DNA from: JAHFUA01 sp963808725
GTDB lineage: Bacteria; Acidobacteriota; Terriglobia; Terriglobales; Acidobacteriaceae
Length of the DNA stretch: 64,000 nt
Assembly: GCA_963808725.1 (NCBI GenBank)
Contig: CAWEGO010000001.1
Location: forward strand, 868,001 to 932,000
Direction: 5' to 3'
Shown: positions 25,503-36,600 of the stretch, piece after piece
Numbering within the stretch: position 1 is the stretch's first letter
Layout: the number at the start of each line of letters is the position of its first letter
The notes under the pieces: model-generated
Told to the model about the DNA's origin: nothing
Database searches by the model: none
Seen by the model: only the letters and a program-made list of their open reading frames with translations
Program-made: the position numbers and the translations under genes

Positions 25503-26300
25503 ATGCGCCTGAGCAGCGACGACGCGGAGATCTTCTACACGGTCATGGGCGAAGGCCCGCCCGTGGTGCTGCTGCATCCCTTTCCGGCGAACCACAAAGT
25601 GTGGCTGCCGGCGGCCGAGCTGCTGGCGGGCCGCTATCGCCTGATCCTCCCCGACCTGCGCGGGCACGGCTCATCCAGCCCCGGCGCTGGCCCTGCCACC
25701 ATGCAGAAGCACGCCGCCGACCTGCTCCGGCTCTCGGACGCTTGCGGCGTGGGCAAGGCGGTCTTCGCGGGCGTTTCCATCGGCGGGTACGTGTTGTTTG
25801 AGTTATGGCGGCGGCATGGCGAGCGGGTCTCCGCTCTCATTCTTTGCGATACCCGCGCTGGCGCCGACACCGACGAAGCCCGCGCCAACCGCCTGAAGTC
25901 GGCCGACAACGTCGAGAAGCAAGGCCCGGTTCCTTTCATCGACAGCATGATCCCCAAGCTGCTGGGTGACACAACGCGTACGACCCGCCCCGACCTGGTC
26001 GAGCGCGCCCGCAAAATGATGCTGGAGATGTCCGCGGCCGGGATCGCGGCGGTGCAGCGCGGGATGGCGGCGCGGCCCGATTCCGTCGCCGACTTGAAGA
26101 CCATCAATGTTCCCACGCTGGTGATGGTCGGCGCAGAAGACACCCTCACACCGCTCAGCGAAGCCGAGTTCATGCAGCGCAACATCGCTGGCAGCCGCCT
26201 TCATGTGATCCCCCGCGCCGGACACTACGCGGTCTTCGAGCAGCACGAGGCGGCAGGCAAAGCCATCCGCGGATTTCTGGATGGGATCAAGGCGTGGTGA
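25503..26300 (+). CDS. Alpha/beta hydrolase
   Basis: The 265-aa protein has the fold's landmarks: oxyanion HPFPANHKVW, nucleophile elbow GVSIGGYV (serine near residue 93), acid VGAEDTLTPLSEAE and base GHYAVFEQ near residue 240. The segment NHKVWLPAAELLAGRYRLILPDLRGHGSS is typical of enol-lactone hydrolase or haloperoxidase-like members. The substrate is not determined. The start is 3 bases after the PspC stop. Confidence 0.75.
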   Translation: MRLSSDDAEIFYTVMGEGPPVVLLHPFPANHKVWLPAAELLAGRYRLILPDLRGHGSSSPGAGPATMQKHAADLLRLSDACGVGKAVFAGVSIGGYVLFELWRRHGERVSALILCDTRAGADTDEARANRLKSADNVEKQGPVPFIDSMIPKLLGDTTRTTRPDLVERARKMMLEMSAAGIAAVQRGMAARPDSVADLKTINVPTLVMVGAEDTLTPLSEAEFMQRNIAGSRLHVIPRAGHYAVFEQHEAAGKAIRGFLDGIKAW

Positions 26301-26346
26301 GTCGCGGCTGGAAAATCCCCGCGCTGCCGACTAGAATCGGCGTGTC

Positions 26347-26748
26347 ATGTTTAGCGCTTCTTTGATCCCCGACAAAACCGAGGTGCGCGACAAGGGCGAG
26401 GGCGTAGTCATTGATGTTTCCTCCGCCGCGGGCAAGGTCCTGCTCCTCACCTTGACCATTGCCGACATTATCGAGCAACAGTCTCTCGACGTGGCCGTCT
26501 GGGGCTCTCCCGACGGCACCAACTGGGGAGAGAAGCCGCTGCTCTCATTCCCGCAGAAGTTCTACCGCGGTAAGCACCCGCTGCTGCTCGACTTGTCGAA
26601 GCACCCGGAGACCAAGTTCCTGCGTGCGCGCTGGGGCGTGGGCCGCTGGGGACACCACGCCGAGGGGCCGCGCTTCGAGCTGCAATTGAGCGCGCAGGAA
26701 GTGCCGCAGGACGTTCTGGCTGAGGCGCGCGCGGGCGCGGCATCGTAG
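26347..26748 (+). CDS. Hypothetical protein
   Basis: The 133-aa product is soluble and beta-rich (LLLTLTIADIIEQQSLDVAVWGSPDG pattern, then FYRGKHPLLLDLSKHPETKFLRARWGVGRW). No domain is recognised. It is 10 bases from aroA and on the same strand, suggesting co-transcription. Confidence 0.5.
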   Translation: MFSASLIPDKTEVRDKGEGVVIDVSSAAGKVLLLTLTIADIIEQQSLDVAVWGSPDGTNWGEKPLLSFPQKFYRGKHPLLLDLSKHPETKFLRARWGVGRWGHHAEGPRFELQLSAQEVPQDVLAEARAGAAS

Positions 26749-26758
26749 CGGCCGCTCC

Positions 26759-28048
26759 GTGACGCCGCCAAACGACATCGTCATCCATCCCGCAAAGAAC
26801 GTCGCCGGGGCGGTGCGGCTGCCGGGCGACAAGTCCATCTCGCACCGCTATGCCATGCTGGGCGCGCTCGCCGAAGGGACCACGCGGCTGCGCAATTTCT
26901 CGACCGGCGCGGACTGTGCCAGCACGCTGGGGGCGCTCTCGTCCGTGGGGGTCGCCATCCGCCGCGGCGAAGAGGGCGCAGTCGAGATCGAGGGCTCGCC
27001 CTGGCGCGCGCCTCGGGCGCCGCTCGACTGCGGCAACTCCGGTTCGACCATCCGCATGCTGTCCGGCATCCTGGCAGGACAGCCCTTCACCGCCGAACTG
27101 GCCGGCGACGATTCGCTTTCGCGACGCCCCATGGGCCGCGTCATCGAGCCGCTTACGAAGATGGGCGCGCGCATCGAGGCCGGCTCCGGCGGACGGCCTC
27201 CGCTGCGCATCACCGGGCATGAATTGCAGGCGATCGACTACTGCTTGCCGGTCGCCAGCGCCCAGGTGAAGACCGCGATCCTTTTCGCGACGTTATTTGC
27301 CCAGGGCACGACCACGGTGGAAGAGCCGGTGCGCACCCGCGATCATGGAGAGTTGGCGCTCCAGGCTTTCGGCGCCGAACTCGCGCACAACGGCAACCGC
27401 GTCACTATGAGCGGCGGGCAGAAGCTGCATGCCATCGAAGCCGCCGTCCCCGGTGATATCTCCTCGGCGGCCTTCTTCCTCTGCGCCGCGGCCCTGTTTC
27501 CCGGCTCCAACCTCTTGCTGGATTCCGTGCTGATGAACCCCACGCGTGCCGCCCTGCTGGACGTGCTCATCGGGATGGGCTGCCGGATCTCGGTGGTCAA
27601 CCTGGAGGAACATCATGGCGAACTGGTTGGCAGCGTCGCCGTGGAAGGCGCGGAGCTGAAGGGAACCACGATTACCGGCGCGCTCTCGGCCGCCCTCATC
27701 GACGAACTGCCGGTGCTTGCGGCCATCGCTCCGTACACGACCGAGGGCATCGAGATTCGCAACGCGCGTGAGCTGCGGGTGAAGGAGTCGGACCGCATCG
27801 CCGCCGTCGCCGCCAACCTGCGCGCTATGGGCGCGACCCTCGAGGAGCGCGAGGATGGATTGCGGGTTCCCGGCGACCAGCAGCTCCACGGCGCGGAGGT
27901 CGATTCCGCCGGCGACCATCGCATCGCCATGGCCTTTGCCGTGGCCGCCCTGCGCGCCACCGGCGATACGCTGATCCGCGGCGCCGGCGCCGCGCAGATT
28001 TCCTATCCTGAGTTCTTTACCACGCTGGAGGCGCTGGTTGAACGGTGA
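26759..28048 (+). CDS. aroA: 3-phosphoshikimate 1-carboxyvinyltransferase (AroA)
   Basis: AroA joins PEP to shikimate-3-phosphate in the chorismate pathway, which also feeds MqnE. The 429-aa protein has the substrate motifs VRLPGDKSISHRYAMLGAL, DCGNSGSTIRML, and late RVKESDRIAAVAANLRAMG and DHRIAMAFAVA. The start codon is GTG at 26759, ten bases after the previous stop. Length and motif order are normal. Confidence 0.93.
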   Translation: MTPPNDIVIHPAKNVAGAVRLPGDKSISHRYAMLGALAEGTTRLRNFSTGADCASTLGALSSVGVAIRRGEEGAVEIEGSPWRAPRAPLDCGNSGSTIRMLSGILAGQPFTAELAGDDSLSRRPMGRVIEPLTKMGARIEAGSGGRPPLRITGHELQAIDYCLPVASAQVKTAILFATLFAQGTTTVEEPVRTRDHGELALQAFGAELAHNGNRVTMSGGQKLHAIEAAVPGDISSAAFFLCAAALFPGSNLLLDSVLMNPTRAALLDVLIGMGCRISVVNLEEHHGELVGSVAVEGAELKGTTITGALSAALIDELPVLAAIAPYTTEGIEIRNARELRVKESDRIAAVAANLRAMGATLEEREDGLRVPGDQQLHGAEVDSAGDHRIAMAFAVAALRATGDTLIRGAGAAQISYPEFFTTLEALVER

Positions 28049-28091
28049 CCTGGCTAGCGGGTGAGAGTTGATATGCTACTCTGGAACCGCC

Positions 28092-28568
28092 ATGGCAACC
28101 GGCCAATGCTTCAATTGTCTGTCGGGGCGATTTCCTGTACACGCAAAGGGCCTTTGCAAGCGATGTTACATGGTTGCTCGCTTGATTTGGCGAATACAAG
28201 AATGGAATCCCGCTGACTTGGATAGCCTCAAGGGTTACCCCCGCGGCCTGCCTCTTCCAAGACCCGAAGAGATCCCCAAAATGCAGGCGGATGTCATTGA
28301 GCAATTAGGGAAACGCCTCAAAGAGTTGCGAACGAAGGAGCGGATCCTCAATGAGCCGGTAGACAGCATCGCTATCGAGTACCAGCTTCAGAGACTTGCA
28401 GAAAAAGCGGGTGTTCGAAATGCGTGTGACATCACGCACGGTTTGGCTATAGTTTTCGATGAGTTTGGGCCACAGCATAGAAAGACTCTGTATCAGGTGC
28501 TCAACAGCATTGAGGAAAACATACGTTGGCGGGGGGTTCACTGGAGCAGGTACATGGTCAAGGACTGA
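28092..28568 (+). CDS. Hypothetical protein with N-terminal Cys pairs
   Basis: The 158-aa product begins with two cysteine pairs (CFNC and CKRC, residues 5-26) that could bind zinc, then a mostly helical body. A late segment (YQVLNSIEENIRWRGVHWSRYM) looks well formed. The family is unknown. Base use is lower in GC than the neighbours, a possible sign of transfer. Confidence 0.45.
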   Translation: MATGQCFNCLSGRFPVHAKGLCKRCYMVARLIWRIQEWNPADLDSLKGYPRGLPLPRPEEIPKMQADVIEQLGKRLKELRTKERILNEPVDSIAIEYQLQRLAEKAGVRNACDITHGLAIVFDEFGPQHRKTLYQVLNSIEENIRWRGVHWSRYMVKD

Positions 28569-28603
28569 ACCAAGCTGCGGACAGGTTAACGCCGGCGGAC
28601 AGA

Positions 28604-28972
28604 TCAGGTGATGTGGCAACCCTTCAGTAGCGCGTTAAAGGCAACTACATGAAGCTGCTGGTGCCAATCCTCCGGATGATCTTTGATGTATTTTTCGATA
28701 ATCGCCGCCACTTGAGTGCCCTGCATTTCCGCTGCACAACTCCTGAGCCCCACATAAAATTTTCCATCGTCGGGCGCATCGAGCAAGGGGGCAACGAAAA
28801 GTCCATCAACAAAGCCCCACGCGAAGCCGGTTTTTTCGGCCTCGCTCAGGTCTAGGAACTCACGGGCTTTCAAAAACCCGTTTGAAACAGTCTTCGTCTT
28901 AAGACTCTGAGCACTCTGCTCGTTAAACGGTATGGTTAACAAGAGCACCGCCAAAGCGAGACGCATGATCAT
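28604..28972 (-). CDS. Rap1a/Tai-like secreted protein
   Basis: The 122-aa product has a signal peptide (residues 1-20) and a small helical domain with the pattern FAWGFVDGLFVAPLL, a pair of cysteines (RSCAAEMQGT and KGCHIT) and IIEKYIKDHPEDWHQ. This resembles Rap1a/Tai immunity proteins against type VI effectors. No cognate toxin is seen near it. GAGGGGCGATT gives the ribosome site. The gene is less GC-rich than its neighbours. Confidence 0.6.
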   Translation of the reverse strand: MIMRLALAVLLLTIPFNEQSAQSLKTKTVSNGFLKAREFLDLSEAEKTGFAWGFVDGLFVAPLLDAPDDGKFYVGLRSCAAEMQGTQVAAIIEKYIKDHPEDWHQQLHVVAFNALLKGCHIT

Positions 28973-28981
28973 AATCGCCCC

Positions 28982-29350
28982 TCATCTTGGGTCGCGTCGG
29001 TAGTCTCTCCTAAGCCGGGACTTCGCGGGGTTTTCCTGCGGCCGGATGCCTGCAGAAAACCTCCACTCATTAACATTTTCAGGGAGTGCGGCAAGCCGAT
29101 TCATCTCTTCTTCTGCCGCCCCTCGGCTCTTGAAACTGCCGACGTACCAAATCTTGTCCGGGCCCGTTGGGTGGCTTCGCCTTTTCATCACACACCAGCG
29201 ACGCTCGGTCTTTTTCCACATGGGCCAAAATCCAGCAGAAGGCTCTCTAGTTCCCAAATCATTATAGGTGTGACCCTGGGCAATCACCGCGCTGGAATCG
29301 ATAGAAGTGGCCTCGCGACCTGACCCGCTTCCCTTCAGGCACCGTGCCAA
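28982..29350 (-). CDS. Hypothetical protein
   Basis: The frame encodes 122 aa with a run resembling KIWYVGSFKSRGAAEEEMNR (possible small alpha/beta unit) and a basic, arginine-rich tail. The start is unclear: M55 would give a compact product beginning KRRSHPTGPDK. It is 9 bases upstream of the Rap1a-like gene. No family is recognised. Confidence 0.35.
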   Translation of the reverse strand: MARCLKGSGSGREATSIDSSAVIAQGHTYNDLGTREPSAGFWPMWKKTERRWCVMKRRSHPTGPDKIWYVGSFKSRGAAEEEMNRLAALPENVNEWRFSAGIRPQENPAKSRLRRDYRRDPR

Positions 29351-29417
29351 ACTACACTAGGGCACGCCCGCTTACGTTTTGCTCATGCCCAAGTCCAATA
29401 AGCCGAGGGAAATTACT

Positions 29418-31431
29418 GTGCGCTTTACACGTCTGACTGCTGTCCTTTTGTTCGTTGCTGCATTGTGTTCCTCCAGCCTGGCCGCCGAAAAGACGCCCGC
29501 ACCCTGGACGGGCACCATCCTGGCCGGGACGCCCGAGCAGTATCTCTCTGCCTGTCATGCCGACATGGACCGGGCGAAGTCGCAGATGACTGCGCTCAAA
29601 GCCATGAAAGTGCCGCGCGACCCCATCCCGGCGCTGGACGCGTACGACGAAGCGGAGCTGGCGCTCAGCAATGCGCTGGCGCGCTCCGGGCTGGCCCGCG
29701 AGGTCGAGCCCACGGCCGAGATGCGTTCGGCCTCGGAGAAGTGCGAGCAGGAAGCCGACGCCCTGAACACCGATTTCTCCCTCGACCGCGGCATCTACGA
29801 CGCGCTGACCGGTTTGGATCGCTCCCAGCTCGACGCTGAGACTAAGTTCTATCTGGAGCACACGCTGCGCGACTTCCGCCGCGCCGGCGTGGACCGTGAC
29901 GACGCCACGCGCGCCCGGGTCAAGGAGCTGCGCGAGCAGCTCGTCAAAACCGGGCAGGAGTTCGGCAACAACATCAAGTCGGGCGTGCTCAAGATCGAAG
30001 TCGATCCTGCGGATCTGACCGGGCTTCCTGACGATTTTCGTGCCGCGCACCAACCCGGTCCGAACGGCAAGGTCACTCTCACCACTGACAACACCGACTA
30101 CGTCCCCTTCATGGCCTACTCCACCAGCGACAAGGCGCGCGAGGAATTCTGGGAGAGCTACCGCCAGCGCGGACACCCCAAGAATCTCGAAGTCCTGTCG
30201 CAGATGATCCAGGAGCGCTATGAACTGGCTACCCTGCTCGGCTACAAGGACTGGGCGGATTACATCACCGAAGACAAGATGATCGGCAGCGAGAAGAACG
30301 CCGCCGATTTCATCGAGAAGATCGCTACTGCTTCCCGCGCGCGCATGGAGCACGACTACCAGGAGCTGCTGGAGCGCAAGCGGCGGGACGATCCGAAAGC
30401 CACGGTCGTCTATCCCTGGGAGAGCCCCTATCTCTCCGAGAAAGTCCGGGTGGAGAAGTACGATTTCGACTCGCGCTCGGTCCGCCGTTATTTTCAGTAT
30501 GCCAAGGTGAAGCAGGGAATCATGGACCTCACCAGCAAGATGTTCAGCATCACCTATCGCCGCGTGCCGGACGCCAAGGTCTGGCATCCCGACGTCGAGA
30601 CTTATGACGTTCTATGACGGCGACCGCCTGCTGGGGCGGATTTATTTCGACATGTTTCCCCGCGAGAACAAGTACAAGCACTACGCTACTTTTGGCCTGG
30701 CCAACGGCAAACGTAGCCGGGTTCTGCCCGAAGCCGTGCTGGTCTGTAATTTCCCCCGGCCCAGCGGCGATGATCCCGGCTTGATGGAGCACGGCGACGT
30801 GGTCACCTTCTTCCACGAGTACGGCCACCTGCTGCACGCCATCTTCCGTGGCAACACGCGCTGGACCGGCCCCGACCTGGAGTGGGACTTCATCGAAGCG
30901 CCCTCGCAGATGCTGGAAGAGTGGGCGTGGGATCCGGGCGTGCTGCAAACTTTCGCCAAGCATTACAAGACGGGCGAGGCGCTTCCGGTTGATGTCGCCC
31001 GGCGCATGAAGGCGGCCGATAACTTTGGGCGCGGCCTGCAGGTCCGGCAGCAGATGTTCTACGCCGCTCTCAGCCTGCAACTCTACGCGCGCAACCCCAA
31101 AGGGCTCGACAGCACCGAACTGGTGGCCCAACTCCAGGACCGATATACCCCGTTCAAGTACGTCAAGGGCACCTACATGCAGGAAGGCTTCGGACACCTG
31201 GACGGCTACTCGGCGATCTACTACACCTACATGTGGTCGCTGGTGATCGCCAAGGACATGCTCACCGTCTTCAAGCACGATGGCCTGCTCAGCCCGGAAG
31301 CGGCGGCGCATTATCGTCATGCTGTGCTGGAGCCGGGCGGCTCCAAACCCGCAGCCACCCTGGTGACTGATTTCCTCGGCCGTCCCTATGGGTTCAAGGC
31401 CTACGAAGACTGGTTGAACGGGAAGATGTAA
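29418..31431 (+). CDS. M3-family zinc metallopeptidase, exported (one frameshift)
   Basis: Removing one T near 30610 fuses two frames into a 670-aa thimet-oligopeptidase-like enzyme, with the joint reading ETYDVYDGDRLLGR. The zinc motif FHEYGHLLH (HExxH) lies in the second half, followed by the downstream glutamate segment EWDFIEAPSQMLEEW. GTG 29418 is preferred as start because GAGGGAAATTACT precedes it and it yields a clean signal peptide (MRFTRLTAVLLFVAALC). The enzyme would cleave short peptides in the periplasm. The frameshift is likely sequence error. Confidence 0.8.
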
Positions 31432-31551
31432 TAACAAATCCGAACTGCTTAGCCGCGGATCGCGTTGTGCAGCGTCCATCCGCGGCGAATGAAGTTCGAG
31501 ATCAAACGGGGAACGGCAGCTAACGGGCGGAGTATTCGGAATATACGTCAG

Positions 31552-31912
31552 TTAATCATTTTTTCTGGCCGAAAGCAGGTGGTTCAGTTTCCCACCTTCC
31601 CACACGATGCGCGCTTTCCTGGCCGCCGCGTGCTCCTTGCGATAATCCCGCGCCACATCGCCAAGCGGGATTTCCGCTGCCCGGGCTAAGGACCTCCCAC
31701 GCCGGGAGTTCGCCCTGCGCCATGGTAACGCCGCCGGCTTCTCGCAAATCGCGTTCAGGGGCTAAGCCGTGACGCTCTGCGCGCAGCGAATGGTCAGGCG
31801 CGGTCCACACGCTGTTCATCGGCGCGGATCCAATTGAGGACTGGCAGCATTGTCCGAAAGCGCCAACGCCCAGCAGCAGCAACAGCGTTATAACCAGAAG
31901 CATGGTTTTCAT
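31552..31912 (-). CDS. Small secreted protein (one frameshift)
   Basis: The N-terminus is a signal peptide (MKTMLLVITLLLLLGVGAFG). Beyond it the frame reads RHGLAPERDL and GGVTMAQGELPAWEV. One extra base near 31690 breaks the frame; the other frame then reads EIPLGDVARDYRKEHAAARK and ends at 31552, giving 119 aa in all. This combination resembles a small secreted family common in soil acidobacteria with no known function. Confidence 0.5.
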
Positions 31913-32167
31913 GGTGTTCGACCTCTCAGTTCCGCCCGTCGGCTTGATTCCGTAATCCTGCCGTAAGTAGCGCGGGCGAATTCCTCAACCAGAGCCTTGC
32001 TCAACTCCTACCGGCGTGGCTCACTACATATTGAGCACTTTCTGTGCCAGGATCGCCTTGAGGAAATCGCCGCAACACCTTTATTTTAAATTCGTTAGGG
32101 GCTTGGCTGGAGGCAGGCCATTCTGGCAGCCAGCTATGTGCAAGAGCTTGCACACTGCAAAATGGTT

Positions 32168-33658
32168 CTATTTGATGTTGGCCGAGATATCGCTTCTGGT
32201 CGGCAATTGAGAGGCATCCCATCCGCCGCCGAGGGCCTCGATCAGCAGGACGCTCGCCGTCATGCGCCGGGTGAGAATGTCCACCGCTGACTTCTCGTTC
32301 TGCAGAGCAAACGTCTGAGCCGTGATCACCTGCAGATAAGTGACAATCCCAGCCTTGTACTGATCGGTGGAGATGGAAAGCGAATCCTCGGCGTCGGTCA
32401 CGGCCGCATCCGTGGCAGTGGCTTCTTGTTCGAGGACGCGCAAAGCCGCAAGATTATCTTCCACCTGCTGGAAGGCGGTGAGGGAAGTCTGCCGGTAGTT
32501 GGCCACGGTCACGTCGTAGGCGGCGCGCGCCGAATCCAACTGGCCGCGGCGCTTGCCGGCATCGAACAGCGTCTCCGCCAGTTGCATGCCCGTGGACCAG
32601 ACAGCGTTCGACGCATTCAGCCACTGCGATAGTTGTGTCGCTTCAAAGCCGCCGCTCGCGCTGAGCAGCACCGACGGGAAATAGGCCGACTTGGCAATGC
32701 CGATCTGCTCGTTGGCCGCCGCCATCTGCCGCTCCGAGGCCGCGATGTCCGGCCGGCGTTCGAGCAGCGCCGATGGCATACCAATAGGAACCGCCGGCGG
32801 CAGCGTTTTGAGCACCATCGGAGCAATAGTCAAATTTGCCGGAGGCTTGCCGATCAGGATCGCGATGGCATGCTCGAACTGCGTGCGCTGCACGTAGAGG
32901 TCGATCAACTCGGCGCGGGTGGTATCGAGCTGCGTCTTGGCCTGCGCCACGTCGGCGCCCGAGGCTACTCCCAGTTCGAACCGGTCCTGAGTGAGTTTCA
33001 GGTATACCTCGTAGGCCTTGACGGTGCGTTCCAGCAGGTCAATATCGCCATCCTGGCCGTGAAGCTCAAAATAAAATTCCGCCAACTGGGCCTGGTAGGA
33101 GAGGCGCGCATTCTCCAGGTCGGCGAAGGAGGCTTGCGCACTGGCGTAGGCCGCGGTGACGCTGCGCCGGATGTTTCCCCACACGTCCGCCTGGTAGGAG
33201 ATGTCCACCGGCAGGTCGTACAGCGTTTCGGTAAAAGATCCCTTGGTCAACGCCGACTGGCTCGGCGTTGTGGCGACGACCCGCTCGCGGGTCACCGAGG
33301 GCGACGCCGTGGCCGTTGGGAACAAACTGGAGCGGGCGACGCGCACCGCATCGCGCGCCTCGCGATACTGCGCCGCTGCCGCCAGCACGTTCTGGTTGGA
33401 AATGTTGACCTGCTCTTCGAGAGCGTTCAGTTGCGGATCGTTGTAGATCTCCCACCATTTGCCGCGAGGCACTCCCGCGTTGGGTTGCGCTTGCTTCCAC
33501 CCCTCGGGAGGCTGTTCTTTGAAGACCTGCGGTGTGGGCGTGGTGGGCCGTTTGTAATTCGGGCCCACCGCGCAGCCGCCGGCAAGCATCATGATGCCCG
33601 CTAGCGCGAGACCGACGACGGGGTGAAACCGGCGAGCTGCAGCGACAGGCTGGTTCAT
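32168..33658 (-). CDS. RND efflux outer-membrane lipoprotein (NodT/OprM type)
   Basis: This TolC-like outer-membrane channel (496 aa) completes the efflux system encoded upstream. It has a lipoprotein signal (MMLAGGCAVGPNYKRP, with C as the acylated residue), WWEIYNDPQLNALEEQV, and the duplicated helical hairpin segments with RRPDIAASERQMAAANEQIGIAKSAYFP and NLAALRVLEQEATATDAA. The start 33658 has GAAAGAGGTTT before it; the frame extends upstream to 33763 but that part overlaps the RND gene. It is the last gene of the MFP-RND-RND-OMF operon. Confidence 0.88.
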   Translation of the reverse strand: MNQPVAAARRFHPVVGLALAGIMMLAGGCAVGPNYKRPTTPTPQVFKEQPPEGWKQAQPNAGVPRGKWWEIYNDPQLNALEEQVNISNQNVLAAAAQYREARDAVRVARSSLFPTATASPSVTRERVVATTPSQSALTKGSFTETLYDLPVDISYQADVWGNIRRSVTAAYASAQASFADLENARLSYQAQLAEFYFELHGQDGDIDLLERTVKAYEVYLKLTQDRFELGVASGADVAQAKTQLDTTRAELIDLYVQRTQFEHAIAILIGKPPANLTIAPMVLKTLPPAVPIGMPSALLERRPDIAASERQMAAANEQIGIAKSAYFPSVLLSASGGFEATQLSQWLNASNAVWSTGMQLAETLFDAGKRRGQLDSARAAYDVTVANYRQTSLTAFQQVEDNLAALRVLEQEATATDAAVTDAEDSLSISTDQYKAGIVTYLQVITAQTFALQNEKSAVDILTRRMTASVLLIEALGGGWDASQLPTRSDISANIK

Positions 33659-33696
33659 AAACCTCTTTCGCAAAAATTGCCCTCCGCCGTACAGCA

Positions 33697-36600
33697 TCAC
33701 GCCTCGGAGCCGATAGGACCGGCTTCTCTCTCGCGGCGTCTCGCGCGCACGCGGTCCCACCAATGCTGCAGACGGTCGAAGTACAGATAGACCACCGGCG
33801 TCGTATACAAGGTCAGCATCTGGCTGACGATCAGGCCGCCGATAATGGTGATTCCCAGCGGCCGGCGCAGCTCGGATCCGGTGCCGGTGCCGAGCGCCAG
33901 GGGCAGCGCGCCCAGCATCGCGGCCATCGTCGTCATCAGGATAGGACGGAAGCGCAGCAGGCAGGCTTCAAAAATGGAATCGCGCGAGTTTTTGCCTTCG
34001 TTGCGCTCGGCCGCCAGCGCGAAGTCGATCATCATGATGGCGTTCTTCTTGACGATGCCGATCAGCAGGATGATGCCGATCATCGCGATGACGCTGAGAT
34101 CGGTGTGCGTGATCAGCAGAGCCAGCAGCGCGCCGACGCCGGCCGAGGGCAGCGTGGAGAGAATGGTGATGGGGTGGACGTAGCTCTCGTACAGGATGCC
34201 GAGCACGATGTAAACCGTGGCCAGCGCGGTGGCGATCAACAGGGGCTCATTGCCGAGGGATTCCTGATAGGCCTGCGCGGTGCCCGGCGAAGGTGGTGTG
34301 GATGGTCGAGCGGCAATCCGACCTGCGCTGCAGCTTTGTGAATTTCGTTTACCGCGTCGCCCAGGGCGACGCCGGGAGCCAGATTGAAGGAAATCGTCAC
34401 CGCCGGAAACAGTCCCTGGTGGTTCACCGCCAGCGGCGCAGTCGCCGGGCCATAATGGGCGATAGCGCTCAGTGGGACTTCCTGTCCGTTCGGCGCCCAT
34501 GACCCAGGTTTCGCGCAGGAACTGTGGGTCCTGCCAGAACTCGGGCGCCGCCTCCATCACCACGTGATACTGGTTCAGCGAGGTGTACATGGTGGAAACC
34601 TGGCGCTGGCCGAAGGCGTCATAGAGGACGTTATCGATCAACTGCGGCGAGATGCCGAAGCGCGCCGCCGTGGCGCGGTCGTACTGCACCATGGATTGCA
34701 GACCGTTGTTCTGCTGATCGCTGCTGACATCGGTGATGATGCGGTATGTGCCGCAGGGCTTCCAGCATGCGGGGCGCATAGCTGGTGAGATCGTCCAGGT
34801 TGTCGCCCTGCATGGTGAATTGATAGAGCGCGTTGCTCAACCGTCCGCCGACGCGCACGTCCTGCGATGGCCTGCAGGTATAGCGTGGCGCCCGGAATCT
34901 TGGCCAGCTTGGGCCGCAGGCGCGCGATGATATAGTCAACCGTGGTCTTGCGCTCACCGAGCGGCTTGAGCGCAATGAACATGCGGCCGGTGTTGGTGGT
35001 GGTCCCGCCGCCGCCGCCGCCGGTGAAACCAAGGACCGTATCGACCCCGGGATCCTTCTTGACGATATCGGCCAACTGCAACAGGAGGTTGTTCATGGCC
35101 TGGAAGGAAGTGTCCTGGTCGGCCAGCACCGATCCCATCATGCGGCCGTTATCCTGCTGCGGGAAAAAACCCTTGGGCACACGAATGAACAGGAAGACGT
35201 TCAACGCGATAGTCATCAGCAATATCGTCAGCGTTATCGCGGGATGACGCAGCACCCGCGAGAGGGTGCGGCCGTACATGTTCACCACCCACTGGAAGGC
35301 GCGTTCGCTCAGCTCATACAGTTTTCCATGCGATTCGTGCTGTTTCAGCAGATGGGCACACATCATGGGGGTGGCGGTGAGCGACACCACCATGGAAATG
35401 CCGATGGCCACCGACATGGTGACCGCGAACTCGCGGAACAGGCGACCCACGATGCCGCCCATCATCAGCAAGGGAATGAACACCGCGACCAGCGAAATGC
35501 TGATGGTCAGGACGGTAAAGCCGATCTCCTTCGAACCTTTCAGCGCCGCTTCGAACGGGGTCGCGCCCTGCTCCAGGTAGCGGGTGATGTTTTCAATCAC
35601 CACGATGGCATCGTCCACTACGAAGCCGGTGGAAATGGTCAGCGCCATCAGCGAAAGGTTATCGAGGCTGTAGCCGCACAGATACATGACGCCGAAGGTT
35701 CCAATCAGCGACAGGGGAACAGCAATGCTCGGGATCATTGATGTCCGCGCGCTTTTCAGGAAGAAAAAGACCACCAGGATGACCAGGATCACCGAAATGA
35801 TCAGCGTCCTCTCCACGTCATGCACCGAAGCGCGGATGGTGATCGTCTGGTCCAGCGCCACCGCCACGTCGATCGCCTGCGGAATCGAGGCCTTCAGTTG
35901 CGGAACCACGGCGCGGATACGATCCACCGTGTCAATGATGTTGGCCCCGGGCTGGCGAAAAATAACCACCAGGATGGAAGGCCTGCTGTTGGCATAGCCG
36001 GCGTTGCGCAGGTCTTCGACGGAGTCAATGGCTTGGCCGACATCGGAAATGTGGACCGCGGATCCGTTGCGGTAGGCCACCACCAGAGGCTGGTAGTTGA
36101 CCGCCTTCAGCAGTTGATCGTTCGCTCCCACCTGCCACATGCGATGGCCATCGGAGAAGTTTCCCTTGGGCATGTTGGCATTAGTGCTGCTCAACATGGT
36201 GCGCACTTGCTCCAGGCCGATGCCATACTTGTTGAGAACGGTCGGGTTCAGCTCAATGCGTACGCCGGGCAGCGAACTGCCTCCCACTATGACCTGGCCG
36301 ACACCATCCACCTGGGACAGCTTTTGCGCCATGATGGTCGAGGCGGCGTCATACATCTGGCCCTTGCCCAGCGTGTCCGAAGTCAGCGCCAGGATCATGA
36401 TGGGAGAATCGGCCGGATTCACCTTGCGATAGGTAGGATTATTCGGCAGGTTGGCGGGGAGATAGCCGCGCGCCGCATTGATGGCCGCCTGCACATCACG
36501 GGCGGCGGCATTGATGTCGCGGTTCAGGTCGAATTGCAGGGTGATCGAGCTCGCCCCCAGCGTGCTGGACGAGGTCATTTCGGTCACCGCCGCGATGCGC

